Below, piece by piece: positions 48,548 to 57,940 of a DNA stretch of 64,000 nucleotides (within the stretch, counting starts at the first letter, position 1; each line of letters begins with the position of its first letter). The position numbers were made by a program, and so were the translations under genes. The stretch covers positions 11,126,363-11,190,362 of the forward strand of contig NC_052135.2 in NCBI RefSeq assembly GCF_016086655.4, given 5' to 3'. The stretch is from Lepeophtheirus salmonis. Taxonomy: Eukaryota > Arthropoda > Copepoda > Siphonostomatoida > Caligidae. A model generated the notes under the pieces. The model did not search any database, had not been told where the DNA came from, and worked only from the letters and a program-made list of their open reading frames with translations.

Positions 48548-50156
48548 TTAAGTCCATGGTAAAAAATTCGAAAACATAACGGTTCCAAGAACAGTGTAGG
48601 ACATAAAATAAACTCGAAGCCATCGATCAGTTGAATCCACAGGTCTCTCATCAAATATAACACTTTTATATGCACTTTCCAGATTAGATTTCTTCTCTAT
48701 TATATGGACAAATTCTTCCATTCTTGTAGATTCAATAAGTGGAGTATGCCGTCTGTTACGATGAGTAGTAAGTGCAGCAGCATACCAATAAATAACAGGG
48801 CATGATGAACATAAAAGTCTTGTAGATACTTGGATGTGAATAAATAAGATACAAAATGTGGCTAAAACTAGGGAGTGAACTACATAAACTAAACATTCTT
48901 TGGGTAGATTCTTAGAGGATATAAGCTTGACATAGTCATTTGGCTCAACATATGGATTGAGGCCCAATCTTTTGGAAAACACCTTATGTTTTTTAATAAA
49001 TTCATATCCTCTCCAGAAAACCAAATAAAGAATAGGAATAGCAATGATGAAATTAGGGACTTGTTTTATTTGGTAGGACCTTAAAAATCCGACGTTCCAA
49101 TAATGATCCTGAACATACGAGTAAGGTATGGGTAATCTATCATAGCACCAAGGAGACGGTTCATCACTAGGTAATTTTAAAGAGGGATGAAATTTTGCAT
49201 ATTCGATAATGGCTAGACTCATGTTACGATCAGACTTAGTTAATCGACAAAAGTTCATAAAAGCATACCACTGTGTGAAAATGAATGGAAAAATTCCTAT
49301 TATTAACGATAAAATTGAAGGTACGAGAGCATCTCCTAGTATATTAGCAATGGTTGTAGATGTTTCAGCATATTTTCCAAGACGTTTGTGGGCAAAAACT
49401 TCTTTAGCAATTATTTTCACACCTTTGTAAAGTGAAAATCCAATATTGATTACTCCATTTGCTCTAGTAGCAGATGGAAGACTTAATAAAATTGAAACTT
49501 GGAGTTTAAATGACTTTTCGATCTTAAGCATAGCATAAAAGCTAAATAAACTGAACAACGTTTCCGAATAAGCAGCAGAGAAGAAAATACTAGCAGGATT
49601 GATGCAAAAGAAGAGAGCGGCTTTGTAGGCAAGGTATTCATCTTTTAAAACTTTCCTTGAGAGGTCAAAGAGAACAAGAGCTGCTAAGATAAATCCAAAG
49701 AAGTTTATCAAGGTTGCAGATAATATTAGGCAGATATTAAAACTGATGATATCATAGTCGATTTGACACCAATGAAGGAAGTGTGCGACGATACCGACAA
49801 CCTATAATGAAATATATACTATAGATTATAATTTTCTCTTACTGATGGATGATGTCTAATACCTTAGGGAAGAAAGGAAAAAACGCAATGGAGTTTTCAT
49901 ATGTATATCCATTATTGGCAATGTGTAGGAAATGTTGACCGTCCCATCTTGTCAAGCCTTCAAGAAAAAAGGTGAAAATCCAATCAAGTGGCTTTGGCTT
50001 GGCGTCGTCACTATTTAACGGTACTTTGATCCATTGAAAAACATCGTATGCATCATGATCTGGGATCAAATGATTCGAAACGATTGAGAGAACAAACACA
50101 AAAGCCCTTGAGGAAACTGCCGAAATGGCAATTTTAGTTCGTAAAGGATCCATCAT
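48548..50156 (-). CDS. PIGV: GPI mannosyltransferase 2 (PIG-V)
   Basis: Adds the second mannose to the GPI-anchor precursor in the ER lumen, using dolichol-phosphate mannose. Two exons, 50156-49863 and 49801-48548, are joined in phase 0 across a 61-bp GT-AG intron and give 515 residues (human about 493). The N-terminal part carries the family's luminal signature: EGLTRWDGQHFLHIANNGYTYENSIAFFPFFP (about residues 69-97), where the WD and the HFL.IA..GY..E...AFFP elements are diagnostic and the Asp is the likely catalytic residue. Many hydrophobic segments follow, with LFSFYAMLKIEKS and RANGVINIGF in the middle. The start could be either of two consecutive Met codons. A 3-codon upstream frame (50179-50168) lies in the leader. 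Same strand as KANSL1, 311 bp downstream of it. Confidence 0.93.
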
Positions 50157-50205
50157 GCTTGTTTTTCTCAGGAATACATTGCTAAAACGAAAAAAAAGGA
50201 TGGAA
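50157..50205 (-). promoter_or_regulatory. 3' splice acceptor and leader of PIGV
   Basis: The tract CCTTTTTTTTCGTTTTAG ends at 50182 on the minus strand. The 25-nt leader that follows contains ATG TAT TCC TGA, an upstream mini-frame ending 11 nt before the PIGV ATG. The KANSL1 poly(A) signal is only about 235 bp further upstream, so the acceptor is a candidate trans-splice site. Confidence 0.6.
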
Positions 50206-50288
50206 AAACAATAAATGCTTCGTATAATCTTTTTTAAGTTTAATATAGATTCAACTGAATATTTAAGTTATATTTTCTAAATTTAGAC

Positions 50289-50335
50289 AACAGCAGTAGT
50301 AGTAGTAGTAGTAGTAGTAGACGTAGTAGTAATAG
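50289..50335. repeat. (AGT)n trinucleotide microsatellite
   Basis: About nine uninterrupted AGT units followed by variants (ACGTAGTAGTAATAG). It lies between the KANSL1 poly(A) signal and the PIGV acceptor, and would be in the outron if the pair is transcribed together. Confidence 0.85.
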
Positions 50336-50416
50336 TCAATTTTCACAAAACAAAAAGTATTTATATGTGTGGGTTTGTGTATATAGAGAAATGAGGAATG
50401 ATCCAATAAATAATTG

Positions 50417-50422
50417 TTTATT
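50417..50422 (-). terminator. Poly(A) signal of KANSL1
   Basis: TTTATT on the plus strand (AATAAA on the minus) lies 46 bp after the KANSL1 stop codon. Confidence 0.65.
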
Positions 50423-50467
50423 AAATACATTTAATAAGAAGGACCTCTATGAATGAGTTGTGTTCCA

Positions 50468-52996
50468 TCAGTGTTCAATTTTCGACCGAGACTCTCCTCC
50501 CCATTCAGGATCATTAGGATCATCGCCGTTCCAATCTGGATCGTCTTCCATCACATAATCACCGTCTTCATCTGATGATGCATCACCAGAACTGTTGTTG
50601 TTAGGCAAACAACATTCAGATGAAATGGACTGACTTTGACTAGGCTTTTTACTTTCACTGGAAGAAGTATCTTGAGTCTCCTCTTCCTCCTCTTTTGGTG
50701 ACTGTGATTCAGGCTGAGAATAACTCACAGATACTTTTGGAATGGGCATATCCGCAGCCATTTTCTCAAATTCAGTTTCACTAATAGGAAAAGTGCGTGC
50801 TTCAAAAGGTGGTTTGTTTGGAACTGTGTCAACAACTGGTACTTGGTCAATACTATTGGGGGTTGTAGACCTTGGAGATTGACCCAACACAATATGATCG
50901 TCAATTCGATCTTTCAATTTCGTTGAACTAGTAGTTCTTCGACGTTCCCGGATAGATTGAGGGGTTTCATCAGACACAGACAAGGGTGTTGAAGGCCTAG
51001 TAGACACTTCCAGAGTATCAACCATTCCAGGACTAAGTGGATCTGGTGTATTACAACCAGAACCCAGTTCTGTCTTGGAATCTTGACGCCGCGAACGAAC
51101 TCGCTGTCCTCCAGTTTGTTTCCAAGGAAGAGATTTCCATCGACGCTGTTCATCAAGTTCCGCTTTTCGGTGTCGAACTTCGTAAGTAGATTGACTTATA
51201 TCCTCATCATCAATCCTTTCATCATTAGTATCGAGACTATTTTCACACCTTAAACCAGTTTTAGATCTCGACAAAAAGTCCTTCACCTCAAATTCTTCTT
51301 CTTCTCTTACTATTCTCCAAGTAGGTGTTATTATTTCTTTGTATTTAATCCGCTCCACACGAGTTGAAGCAGCAATGCTATACGGTATAACTATATTATC
51401 AATATCATATGCTGATTCTCTACGACGTTTAACGTGCTCTATCCATGTTCTATTGTTAGGATCACCCGAAATAGAAGGACTAGGCAATGGTGAAGAGTCT
51501 AAATCGTCCATATCGTCAGTTCCATAATCGTGAAAAGAAGCGTCATAGCCTAGAGTCAAGGATCTTCGTCTACTTTTATCACTCTTCTTTTTCTTTTTAA
51601 CGGATTTATTATTTAGCAGTAAAGATCCATCTAACAATGGATCAGTACATTCGAGATCACCAGAAGCCTTTTTCTTCTTTTTCATTGGCTTTTTAAGTCT
51701 CTCTTCATTTGACGTTTCTTTTTTAATACTCAATGTAGCGGGTACTATTTGAGAGGCATCTTTTGCCGTGAGCCAACTTCTATTCTTTATTTTTGTCATC
51801 ATATGAAGATCGAGACTTACATCCTGAGACTTGGAAGAGATGACATGATGGTAAGAATGGTCCAGCAAAGCGATCGACTGAGGTGAATCACGACCTTCCC
51901 GTAGTGGAACACGAGCTGTATTTCGTTTTCCATAGCAGATGGCACACCACCTTTCTGGTAGTAAACAACTACAACGCACGGAACATTCCTTTGCAGCCTG
52001 AGTAGAACTTTTATATAGATTTTTAGTGGAAAGGATTTTCCGCCTCAAAAATGGTTTTACAGGACGTGTCCTAGAAGCACCCATGGCCTCTTCTTCTTCT
52101 ATTTCAGGAGGACATAAAGGTTCTTTTATCACAATTTTTCTACCTAGATTATGCAAAGTTCGTATTTCTCTCTCAGACTTTGCTTGAGGTAAATGCGGCT
52201 TTTCTAATAGGATGGGTGCTTTTGCTGCTCGAATCTGTCTGTAAAGTTCAGTTTGTTGCCGGATCTTAAATTCAAGGTCCGATATTTGAGCTGTAAGCCA
52301 TGTCCACTTAGAAGCCAAAGAGGCTCTATTCTTGAGCCAAGTCCACTTGGCTCGTTTCTGAATGGGAAGATACTGAACATTTTGAGAGGGAAAGGAGTCA
52401 AACTCATCACAAGACTCTCCGCCGGAAGAAGATTCCGTGGCCTCCGAATCCAGGCCCTCTTGAGATGAAAGTAAAAACTTTAAATGTCCTTCTAGGCTAC
52501 TGAGTGTAAGACGCGTTTCATCCGGGTTCGGAGTTTTTTTACCCATTTTACGAAGTGTATTGAGTTGTTGAGCAACATGCGATCCATATTTGAAAGTTCT
52601 TAAAGCCTGAATCCTTCGATTCAGAGATGCAAATCGATCCTCAAGTTGTGATTGCCGAATTTTTAAACGCAAAAACTGTTTTTCACTTTCTTCCTTTTGA
52701 GTAGAACTCATTTCCTTTTCAGAGTCCCCTCTTTTCAACACCTCCTTCCGACACTCTTCTTCCACGCCCTCCACTTGGAGCTCTCCCAAGACCTTCATCA
52801 TGTCTGCTTCCTCCTCCTCCTCCTCTTCTTCGTCGGCCTCCTCTTCCATCCTCTTGGGGCCCCTCGCCCCTTCCACCTCCGAGACGGGCAGACTCTCCTC
52901 TTCGCACTGTGCCACAGAGGCCGAGGAGGGACTCTCACTTCCACTCATGCCACTCCTCACCAGACTGCCTAGAATCTGGTCCATAGTCGGATGCAT
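50468..52996 (-). CDS. KANSL1: KAT8 regulatory NSL complex subunit 1 (NSL1-like)
   Basis: Scaffold of the non-specific-lethal histone acetyltransferase complex, which recruits MOF/KAT8 to promoters of housekeeping genes. 842 residues from ATG at 52996; translation from the preceding TTG is unlikely. Order: an acidic N terminus with a Glu run (about 50-65), a helical Arg/Gln-rich region (FLRLKIRQSQLEDRFASLNR), the conserved ASKWTWLTAQISDLEFKIRQ block with QTELYRQIR (about 228-258), a Cys-rich segment (CSVRCSCLLPERWCAICYGK), Lys-rich tracts, then the PEHE domain (about 555-640: TPTWRIVREEEEFEVKDFLS ... YEVRHRKAELDEQRRWKSLP) that binds the acetyltransferase. The tail is Ser-rich and acidic. MSL1 also has PEHE, but the KWTWL block points to KANSL1. 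Single exon, shorter than the human protein (about 1100). A five-codon upstream frame ends 2 nt before the ATG. Confidence 0.92.
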   Translation of the reverse strand: MHPTMDQILGSLVRSGMSGSESPSSASVAQCEEESLPVSEVEGARGPKRMEEEADEEEEEEEEADMMKVLGELQVEGVEEECRKEVLKRGDSEKEMSSTQKEESEKQFLRLKIRQSQLEDRFASLNRRIQALRTFKYGSHVAQQLNTLRKMGKKTPNPDETRLTLSSLEGHLKFLLSSQEGLDSEATESSSGGESCDEFDSFPSQNVQYLPIQKRAKWTWLKNRASLASKWTWLTAQISDLEFKIRQQTELYRQIRAAKAPILLEKPHLPQAKSEREIRTLHNLGRKIVIKEPLCPPEIEEEEAMGASRTRPVKPFLRRKILSTKNLYKSSTQAAKECSVRCSCLLPERWCAICYGKRNTARVPLREGRDSPQSIALLDHSYHHVISSKSQDVSLDLHMMTKIKNRSWLTAKDASQIVPATLSIKKETSNEERLKKPMKKKKKASGDLECTDPLLDGSLLLNNKSVKKKKKSDKSRRRSLTLGYDASFHDYGTDDMDDLDSSPLPSPSISGDPNNRTWIEHVKRRRESAYDIDNIVIPYSIAASTRVERIKYKEIITPTWRIVREEEEFEVKDFLSRSKTGLRCENSLDTNDERIDDEDISQSTYEVRHRKAELDEQRRWKSLPWKQTGGQRVRSRRQDSKTELGSGCNTPDPLSPGMVDTLEVSTRPSTPLSVSDETPQSIRERRRTTSSTKLKDRIDDHIVLGQSPRSTTPNSIDQVPVVDTVPNKPPFEARTFPISETEFEKMAADMPIPKVSVSYSQPESQSPKEEEEETQDTSSSESKKPSQSQSISSECCLPNNNSSGDASSDEDGDYVMEDDPDWNGDDPNDPEWGGESRSKIEH

Positions 52997-52998
52997 TC

Positions 52999-53016
52999 TC
53001 AACGCGGTCTCCTCAT
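52999..53016 (-). promoter_or_regulatory. Upstream mini-ORF in the KANSL1 leader
   Basis: ATG AGG AGA CCG CGT TGA on the minus strand ends two bases before the main ATG. If the transcript starts upstream of 53016, ribosomes would terminate almost on top of the true start, a configuration that usually tunes translation by reinitiation. Confidence 0.5.
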
Positions 53017-53941
53017 CCTCGCCGCATCACTTCACTTGACTCCAGTTACAGCTCTGGGCGGGCACTCTGCCAAGGGGACACTTCTTTTCTTCACAAACTG
53101 GAGAGCAGGCCAAAGAAGCGAAAGGAAGTGAGAACACATACAACAACTAGGGCACTCAATCCTCTTGATTCCAATGGGCAATGCCAATACAAACAAATCC
53201 ACCCCACTCCAATAAATGCAACTCAACACATCTCAGCTCTTTTCTTTCTCTTTCTTCTTCCTCTTCTTCTTCTTTTGCTGCTTCTCATCTAGCTACCCTC
53301 CAGCAGAAATGCGCCAAAATCTTGTCCTGCCTCAAGTATGCTCTCTTGTCTGCTGCTTTGGACCTCTAGATATTTGGGATGAGTTTACCGCGACATCTAT
53401 ACTCTAAAGCATTACACACTCTCTCTCTCTTCCTCTCTTTCTCCTTCCTTCCTCAGGCCAAGCAAGGGGAGTCTGGCACGCCCTCTGCTGGCACATTTCC
53501 TCAACTAAACTTCTCTTCCCTTCTTGTAGGTGGCGCAGTTCATCTACGAATATTCAATATCATTTCATTATTCTTTCACTTTCAGCACTTAGCCTAAGCA
53601 ACGAAAAAAGTAAAAACTAACAAAAGAATTCTTTTAGAAAGCCGTCATTACTCATAATTTATATGGTGAGTCAGTGTTTTGGATTTTTTATAAAAAACAT
53701 AATTTTCCTTTTGCTCTTAGATATATAATCAATCATATATTAATATTATACTGATCATTGTCATTGTTGTAATTTGAAATTAATTCCGTGACGTATTGCT
53801 TGGGCAGCACAGTGAGCTGAGTATAGGCAATGGCGGGCAGTTGGTGTGGCCTTAGTGTCTGCTGTGCTCCAAGTCAGCTTTTTTGAAGTGACGTCATGTC
53901 ATAATAACAAATAATTATTAAAGGCCCGGGAAATAATTGGG
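53017..53941. promoter_or_regulatory. Divergent KANSL1 / POT1 promoter region with long pyrimidine tracts
   Basis: About 0.9 kb separates the two oppositely oriented genes. The region is less AT-rich than its surroundings. It carries strand-biased pyrimidine tracts (about 53220-53290 and 53408-53457) and, on the plus strand, acceptor-like sites at 53457 (TTCTCCTTCCTTCCTCAG), 53529 (CTTCCCTTCTTGTAG) and 53585 (TTCTTTCACTTTCAG), plus a donor-like G|GTGAGT at 53666. These could belong to 5'-UTR introns of the POT1-like transcript. No protein-coding exon was seen; the open frames here are pyrimidine-tract artefacts. Confidence 0.55.
53889..53896. promoter_or_regulatory. CRE/ATF palindrome TGACGTCA
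   Basis: A full consensus CREB/ATF octamer lies 46 bp before the POT1-like ATG. Its position suits a core-proximal promoter element or a short leader. It is the only perfect copy I noticed in the cluster. Confidence 0.6.
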
Positions 53942-56080
53942 ATGATTCGAGCGGATCTCATCTACCGATGCGAGCCCCAAAAGATTTCCAAATCCCGCTA
54001 TCATTGGGTGACTGTGGAGAGAGTCCGATCCTTGGGGCCTGGTGATGAACGTGAAGTGGCCCTGGAGTGCACTGTGGTGGAGGCGCCTCAACCTCTGGTA
54101 CGCTGTAACAACATTTCGCCCATGAATTATCGCCTTCGCCTCATCTGTTCTCACCCAAAAGGAAACTCTATCTTCTCCGTCACTTTTTTGGGGCTCTATG
54201 CCATCAACATTGCTGCACTGGAGCCTTGCAAGGGAGAGGTCCTGATTCTGACGCAGCCTAGGGTATTTTCCAAGAGACCTCCGAGAAAGAAAAGTGATTC
54301 CAAATATGAAGTATTTATTGGAACTCTAGACAATGACATCTCCATGGACAAAAAGCCTTCCCATGTTATCATCAAGACTCCAGAAGGAAGGAGAATGCCC
54401 AAGGATAAAAGAGGAACCACGGATGACATCATGTTTAACCCAAGTGCCTGTAGCAAGGAGTACACTCTCCTTGCTCATATCAACAAAGAGGACCTAAACA
54501 CTTCTTACAATGTTTGGGCAGTTGTCACCAAGGTGAAAAGAGATCCTTCACCTACTAACAGTAAATTCATGATGGCCACAGTCTATATTATAGACGAGCA
54601 TTATCAGGGATCATTTAACTTCTACGATTTTCAATTCTCCATTCTTAGTAAAGACCTCGACGACTATCCGCCCATTCGATCCGGATGCATTATTCGTATT
54701 CATAATATGCGTCTCCGTGAATGGGCTGGAGAATTAACAGGATGTGTCTATGACGCCAAACTCGTAACTGTTGTCAGATTCGATGAACAAGACAATCCCA
54801 AACCGTATTGTAAATCATTAAACTTTGTTTGGACTGAAGAAAACAAAAAGAGAGCCATAGAACTACGTCGATGGTGGAATGAAGAATTAAATCATCAGCA
54901 GAGGGAAACGATTGTCTCTGATGTGTTGCAGATTAAAGAAGTCAAGGGTTATTGTCGCTTTGATTTGTATTGTATAGTTATGAACAAATTCGTCATTGAT
55001 GATGATGCCTTTGTACTTACTGTGAGGGATAATACGTTAAGTCCCATTGAGTCTGTATCCTTCACCATTGAAGACAACTCTTTTTCATTTAAACCACGTG
55101 AAGGAAAATACGAGATTGATATATTTTTTACTGGACAGCAAGGTTTTTATCACTCATTATCTGTAAATGATAATATTTTATTGACTCGAATATTATGTTT
55201 GAACGTGGATAGTGACAGCAATCGAGTCTATAAATTTGTAGTGACCAGGGACTCAAATACTAGTTGTACTAAAATTGATTCAAATCATCCTTTATTTATT
55301 AACATCCGAAACGAAGTAGAAAAGACTGGCTCTAAAAAAATTGTAATAGATGAGAATGAGTCAGAGTTTTTTTCTCAAAAAAGTGCCAAATCTGGTCATC
55401 GACTTGATCAGCTTAACATATGTAGTCAGAAGTCCTATGTTGAATCTCGAAGTTCAGTTTCTACTCGTCTAACTGAAAGACCCATTCGTCAACAGAATAA
55501 AGAGATCAATGAAAGTGAGGAATTACATTCATCAACCTCCACAAATAAAGAAGATAATGATCATTTCAATAGTATGGACTCAATATTTAAATATTTTAGT
55601 AAGGATTCTGTGGAATCGAAGAAAGTTATTGAGATATCTGATATACCACTTGTAGCAGTAAAACCTTTCGGTCGATTTGTTACAAGTGGTATTATAAAAG
55701 CAATTCATCCAAATAATCCTATGGAAATGGTAATTACTATTTGTGTTAACTGCAAGGATCCTAAGCCAATTGAAGGCCTAGATGTTGATGTTCTATGTCG
55801 TAATTGTGGACGTAAAAGACATGTCTGCTTTAACTTTTTAATCGTTATTCAAAATAAATATAATTATATCGATGTTTTCGTCACTGGGTATTATGCCGAA
55901 CTCTTTCTTGGAACTAATGCCGAACATTTTCTTGTTGATAGAAGAGTACAAGGTGAAATAGTTCATAAGCTCAGACATTTAGTTTTAAATCAATTTGTGG
56001 AGCTTACCATTGCATATCTAAACATTGAAGATGATGATATAGAATATTATTCTGTGGAGAGGCCTCATTTTTTAGATTAA
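53942..56080 (+). CDS. POT1: POT1-like telomere end-binding protein
   Basis: Likely single-stranded telomeric DNA-binding protein of the shelterin type, nuclear. 712 residues, one exon. Residues about 174-280 fit the Telo_bind OB fold: YTLLAHI (174-180), NVWAVVTKVKRDP, KFMMATVYIIDE, a strand pair FYDFQFSI, PIRSGCIIRIHNMRLREWAG and a closing TVVRF. A second OB-like region spans about 330-445. A C-terminal OB fold (about 585-690) carries a zinc-ribbon pattern C601-x2-C604 and C619-x2-C622, followed by FNFLIVIQNKYNYIDVFVTG, as in POT1 OB3 and RPA70. The first 150 residues (with a basic RPPRKK patch) have no counterpart in vertebrate POT1 that I recognise. It could instead be a POT1/TPP1-related or RPA-like protein. 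AATAAA at 56145-56150. Confidence 0.65.
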   Translation: MIRADLIYRCEPQKISKSRYHWVTVERVRSLGPGDEREVALECTVVEAPQPLVRCNNISPMNYRLRLICSHPKGNSIFSVTFLGLYAINIAALEPCKGEVLILTQPRVFSKRPPRKKSDSKYEVFIGTLDNDISMDKKPSHVIIKTPEGRRMPKDKRGTTDDIMFNPSACSKEYTLLAHINKEDLNTSYNVWAVVTKVKRDPSPTNSKFMMATVYIIDEHYQGSFNFYDFQFSILSKDLDDYPPIRSGCIIRIHNMRLREWAGELTGCVYDAKLVTVVRFDEQDNPKPYCKSLNFVWTEENKKRAIELRRWWNEELNHQQRETIVSDVLQIKEVKGYCRFDLYCIVMNKFVIDDDAFVLTVRDNTLSPIESVSFTIEDNSFSFKPREGKYEIDIFFTGQQGFYHSLSVNDNILLTRILCLNVDSDSNRVYKFVVTRDSNTSCTKIDSNHPLFINIRNEVEKTGSKKIVIDENESEFFSQKSAKSGHRLDQLNICSQKSYVESRSSVSTRLTERPIRQQNKEINESEELHSSTSTNKEDNDHFNSMDSIFKYFSKDSVESKKVIEISDIPLVAVKPFGRFVTSGIIKAIHPNNPMEMVITICVNCKDPKPIEGLDVDVLCRNCGRKRHVCFNFLIVIQNKYNYIDVFVTGYYAELFLGTNAEHFLVDRRVQGEIVHKLRHLVLNQFVELTIAYLNIEDDDIEYYSVERPHFLD

Positions 56081-56144
56081 GTTTGACAACAGTTTATTGA
56101 GTATAAAAATTATATTATGTTAGTAACAAGAAAATATACGGATG

Positions 56145-56150
56145 AATAAA
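56145..56150 (+). terminator. Poly(A) signal of the POT1-like gene
   Basis: AATAAA lies 65 bp after the stop codon, in the 192-bp gap to the convergent nischarin-type gene. Confidence 0.6.
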
Positions 56151-56272
56151 ACATAAGAAACAAATTATGTTATGTGGTTATTTTTACAATAGAGCATAAT
56201 CTATGCTCAGTTACAAAAAAGAGAACTACTTTATATATATTTTCTTAAATATGTGTTCTAGTTAAATTCAAA

Positions 56273-57940
56273 TTAAACTTTCCTTGGTAAATTGCCGAAG
56301 AGACTAGTAGGAGATTTACCTTCGCGAGCTACACGCAAGGCCATCAGCACCGATACTTTGTCTATTTCTTGTTGAGAAGCTAATTCAGTATCCAGAGTAA
56401 TCTCAGGACATCTTTTACCGAATGACTCCAATACTTTTAAACGATAATCCACTACACTGGTTACGGAATTTCCTTGTAAATTTATAAATTCTAAACAAGG
56501 TAGAGATGATATACACAAGATAGCCTCTAGTTCGCGTAGTTTGTTATCGCATATAGATAGACGCATGAGGGAGAATAACCTTGAAAATCCATCTAAATCT
56601 GTGATTTGATTTCCAGATAAATTGATTTCTCTTGTTTGTCCTAGTTTAGCATGAAGATCCGTCACAGATTTGATATTATTAAAAGAAAGGTCTAGAATAT
56701 CTAAATGAGGAAGGCATGTCAGGTTCTCAACGGTGGATAAATGGTTATGACCCAGGTTTAGCGTAGTTATACCAGGAGCAGTCATAAGAGATAAATCGAT
56801 CTCTGAAATGGCATTGTATCGCAGATCAAGTTTTTTTAAATTTTTCCATTTGAGGTGCTCCCTTCTCAGTATGTCTTCATTTCTTTCCTCAACGAAATCA
56901 TCACATAATAAAATTTTCCCAATGGAACTGAGAGAAGGGCAGTGATTAACAGCGAGTTCCACAAGAGTATCTTTAATTGTACCCAGAGATTCTAAGCATT
57001 TGACATCAATTTTCTCCAAACGTAGATAGACAAGAGACTTAAAGGCAACAAAGTCAATGATGAGGGTATTAGGAATGATATTGGAGGCTCCATGAGGATC
57101 ATTGCTACCTTTGACGTGTAAATTTGACAAGTGACGGGTGTAATCCACTAAATGAGCAAAATCATACTTTGTGGAACCTAGATCAATGGAAGGACGAGGA
57201 GTCTTAAGTCGGTGACTTATAGCATGGAGCTGTAGAGGATTCCATCTCTCAATGAAATCCGGCTGAATTTCAAAAAACGCCTTTGAAGCAGCAAGGTCAG
57301 TAAGGATATAATCGACATCATAAAGAGAAAGTTCAAGGAAATCAACAAGGCATTGAGGCAAAGATGCCTTGGCTTCCTTCTCTAAAAGGGATCTATAAGA
57401 ATAAATGACATAATACATTAGCTTCTAATATTATTTTGCTTATATGAACATGGAAACCTTTTAGATATTTCATGTTATATAACTAAGATTAAGTAGTGAT
57501 TTAACAGATAAACAATATACTGTTTATAGTATATACAAATATATTGAATTGATAGAACTAAGTACTAACAATAAGAAAAAGAAGAGATTGCATTGAGTCA
57601 GTCAGGTATGAAATGAATCTCAGACGACGAACCTAATGTAACTTTCCAGATCCCTTCTTCTTTTCAAAATAAATGCAGGGTCCTTGGAGCCAAGGAACTT
57701 TTTGGGAGGTAAAGTCTCCTTCTCAGTAAAGTCCAATCCTACTAAAGTCTCATGAACCTCGAAAAAGTCCTTATAACGACGGCGAAATGACCAACTGACC
57801 TTCCCTGATGTCATGGAAATGCAATAAAAGGTGACTCCATCCTCATTAATGGCTTGGGGTATGTTGATACAGATCCGCTTCATCCTTTCTTTCCCTTCTT
57901 CGCCTTCCTCACTACTCCTACAGTTACTCAACGTCGCCAT
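56273..57940 (-). CDS. NISCH: Nischarin-type PX and leucine-rich-repeat protein
   Basis: Two exons, 57940-57633 and 57392-56273, are joined across a 240-bp GT-AG intron (TACATTAG|GT ... TTATAG|ATCC). They restore YIRSLLEKEAK and give 475 residues from the ATG at 57940. The N-terminal PX domain (about 20-115) shows WSFRRRYKDFFEVHETL (the R(R/K)Y phosphoinositide motif), LPPKKFLGSKDPAFILKRR and RDLESYIR. After a linker (LQLHAISHRL, DLGSTKYDFAHLVDYTRHLS) come five to six leucine-rich repeats (KKLDLRYNAISEID, TTLNLGHNHLSTVENL, DILDLSFNNIKSVTDL, REINLSGNQITDLDGF) and a cap ending ...VLMALRVAREGK. Nischarin links integrin alpha-5, Rac/PAK signalling and endosomes. The long C-terminal region of the mammalian protein is absent, giving the short form. 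Confidence 0.93.

Noticed and set aside
50914..51156. Second frame inside KANSL1 on the same strand, and plus-strand frames at 51339-51527, 52253-52468 and 52697-53039
   Set aside because: All are shadows of the KANSL1 coding sequence; the KANSL1 frame holds the conserved domains.
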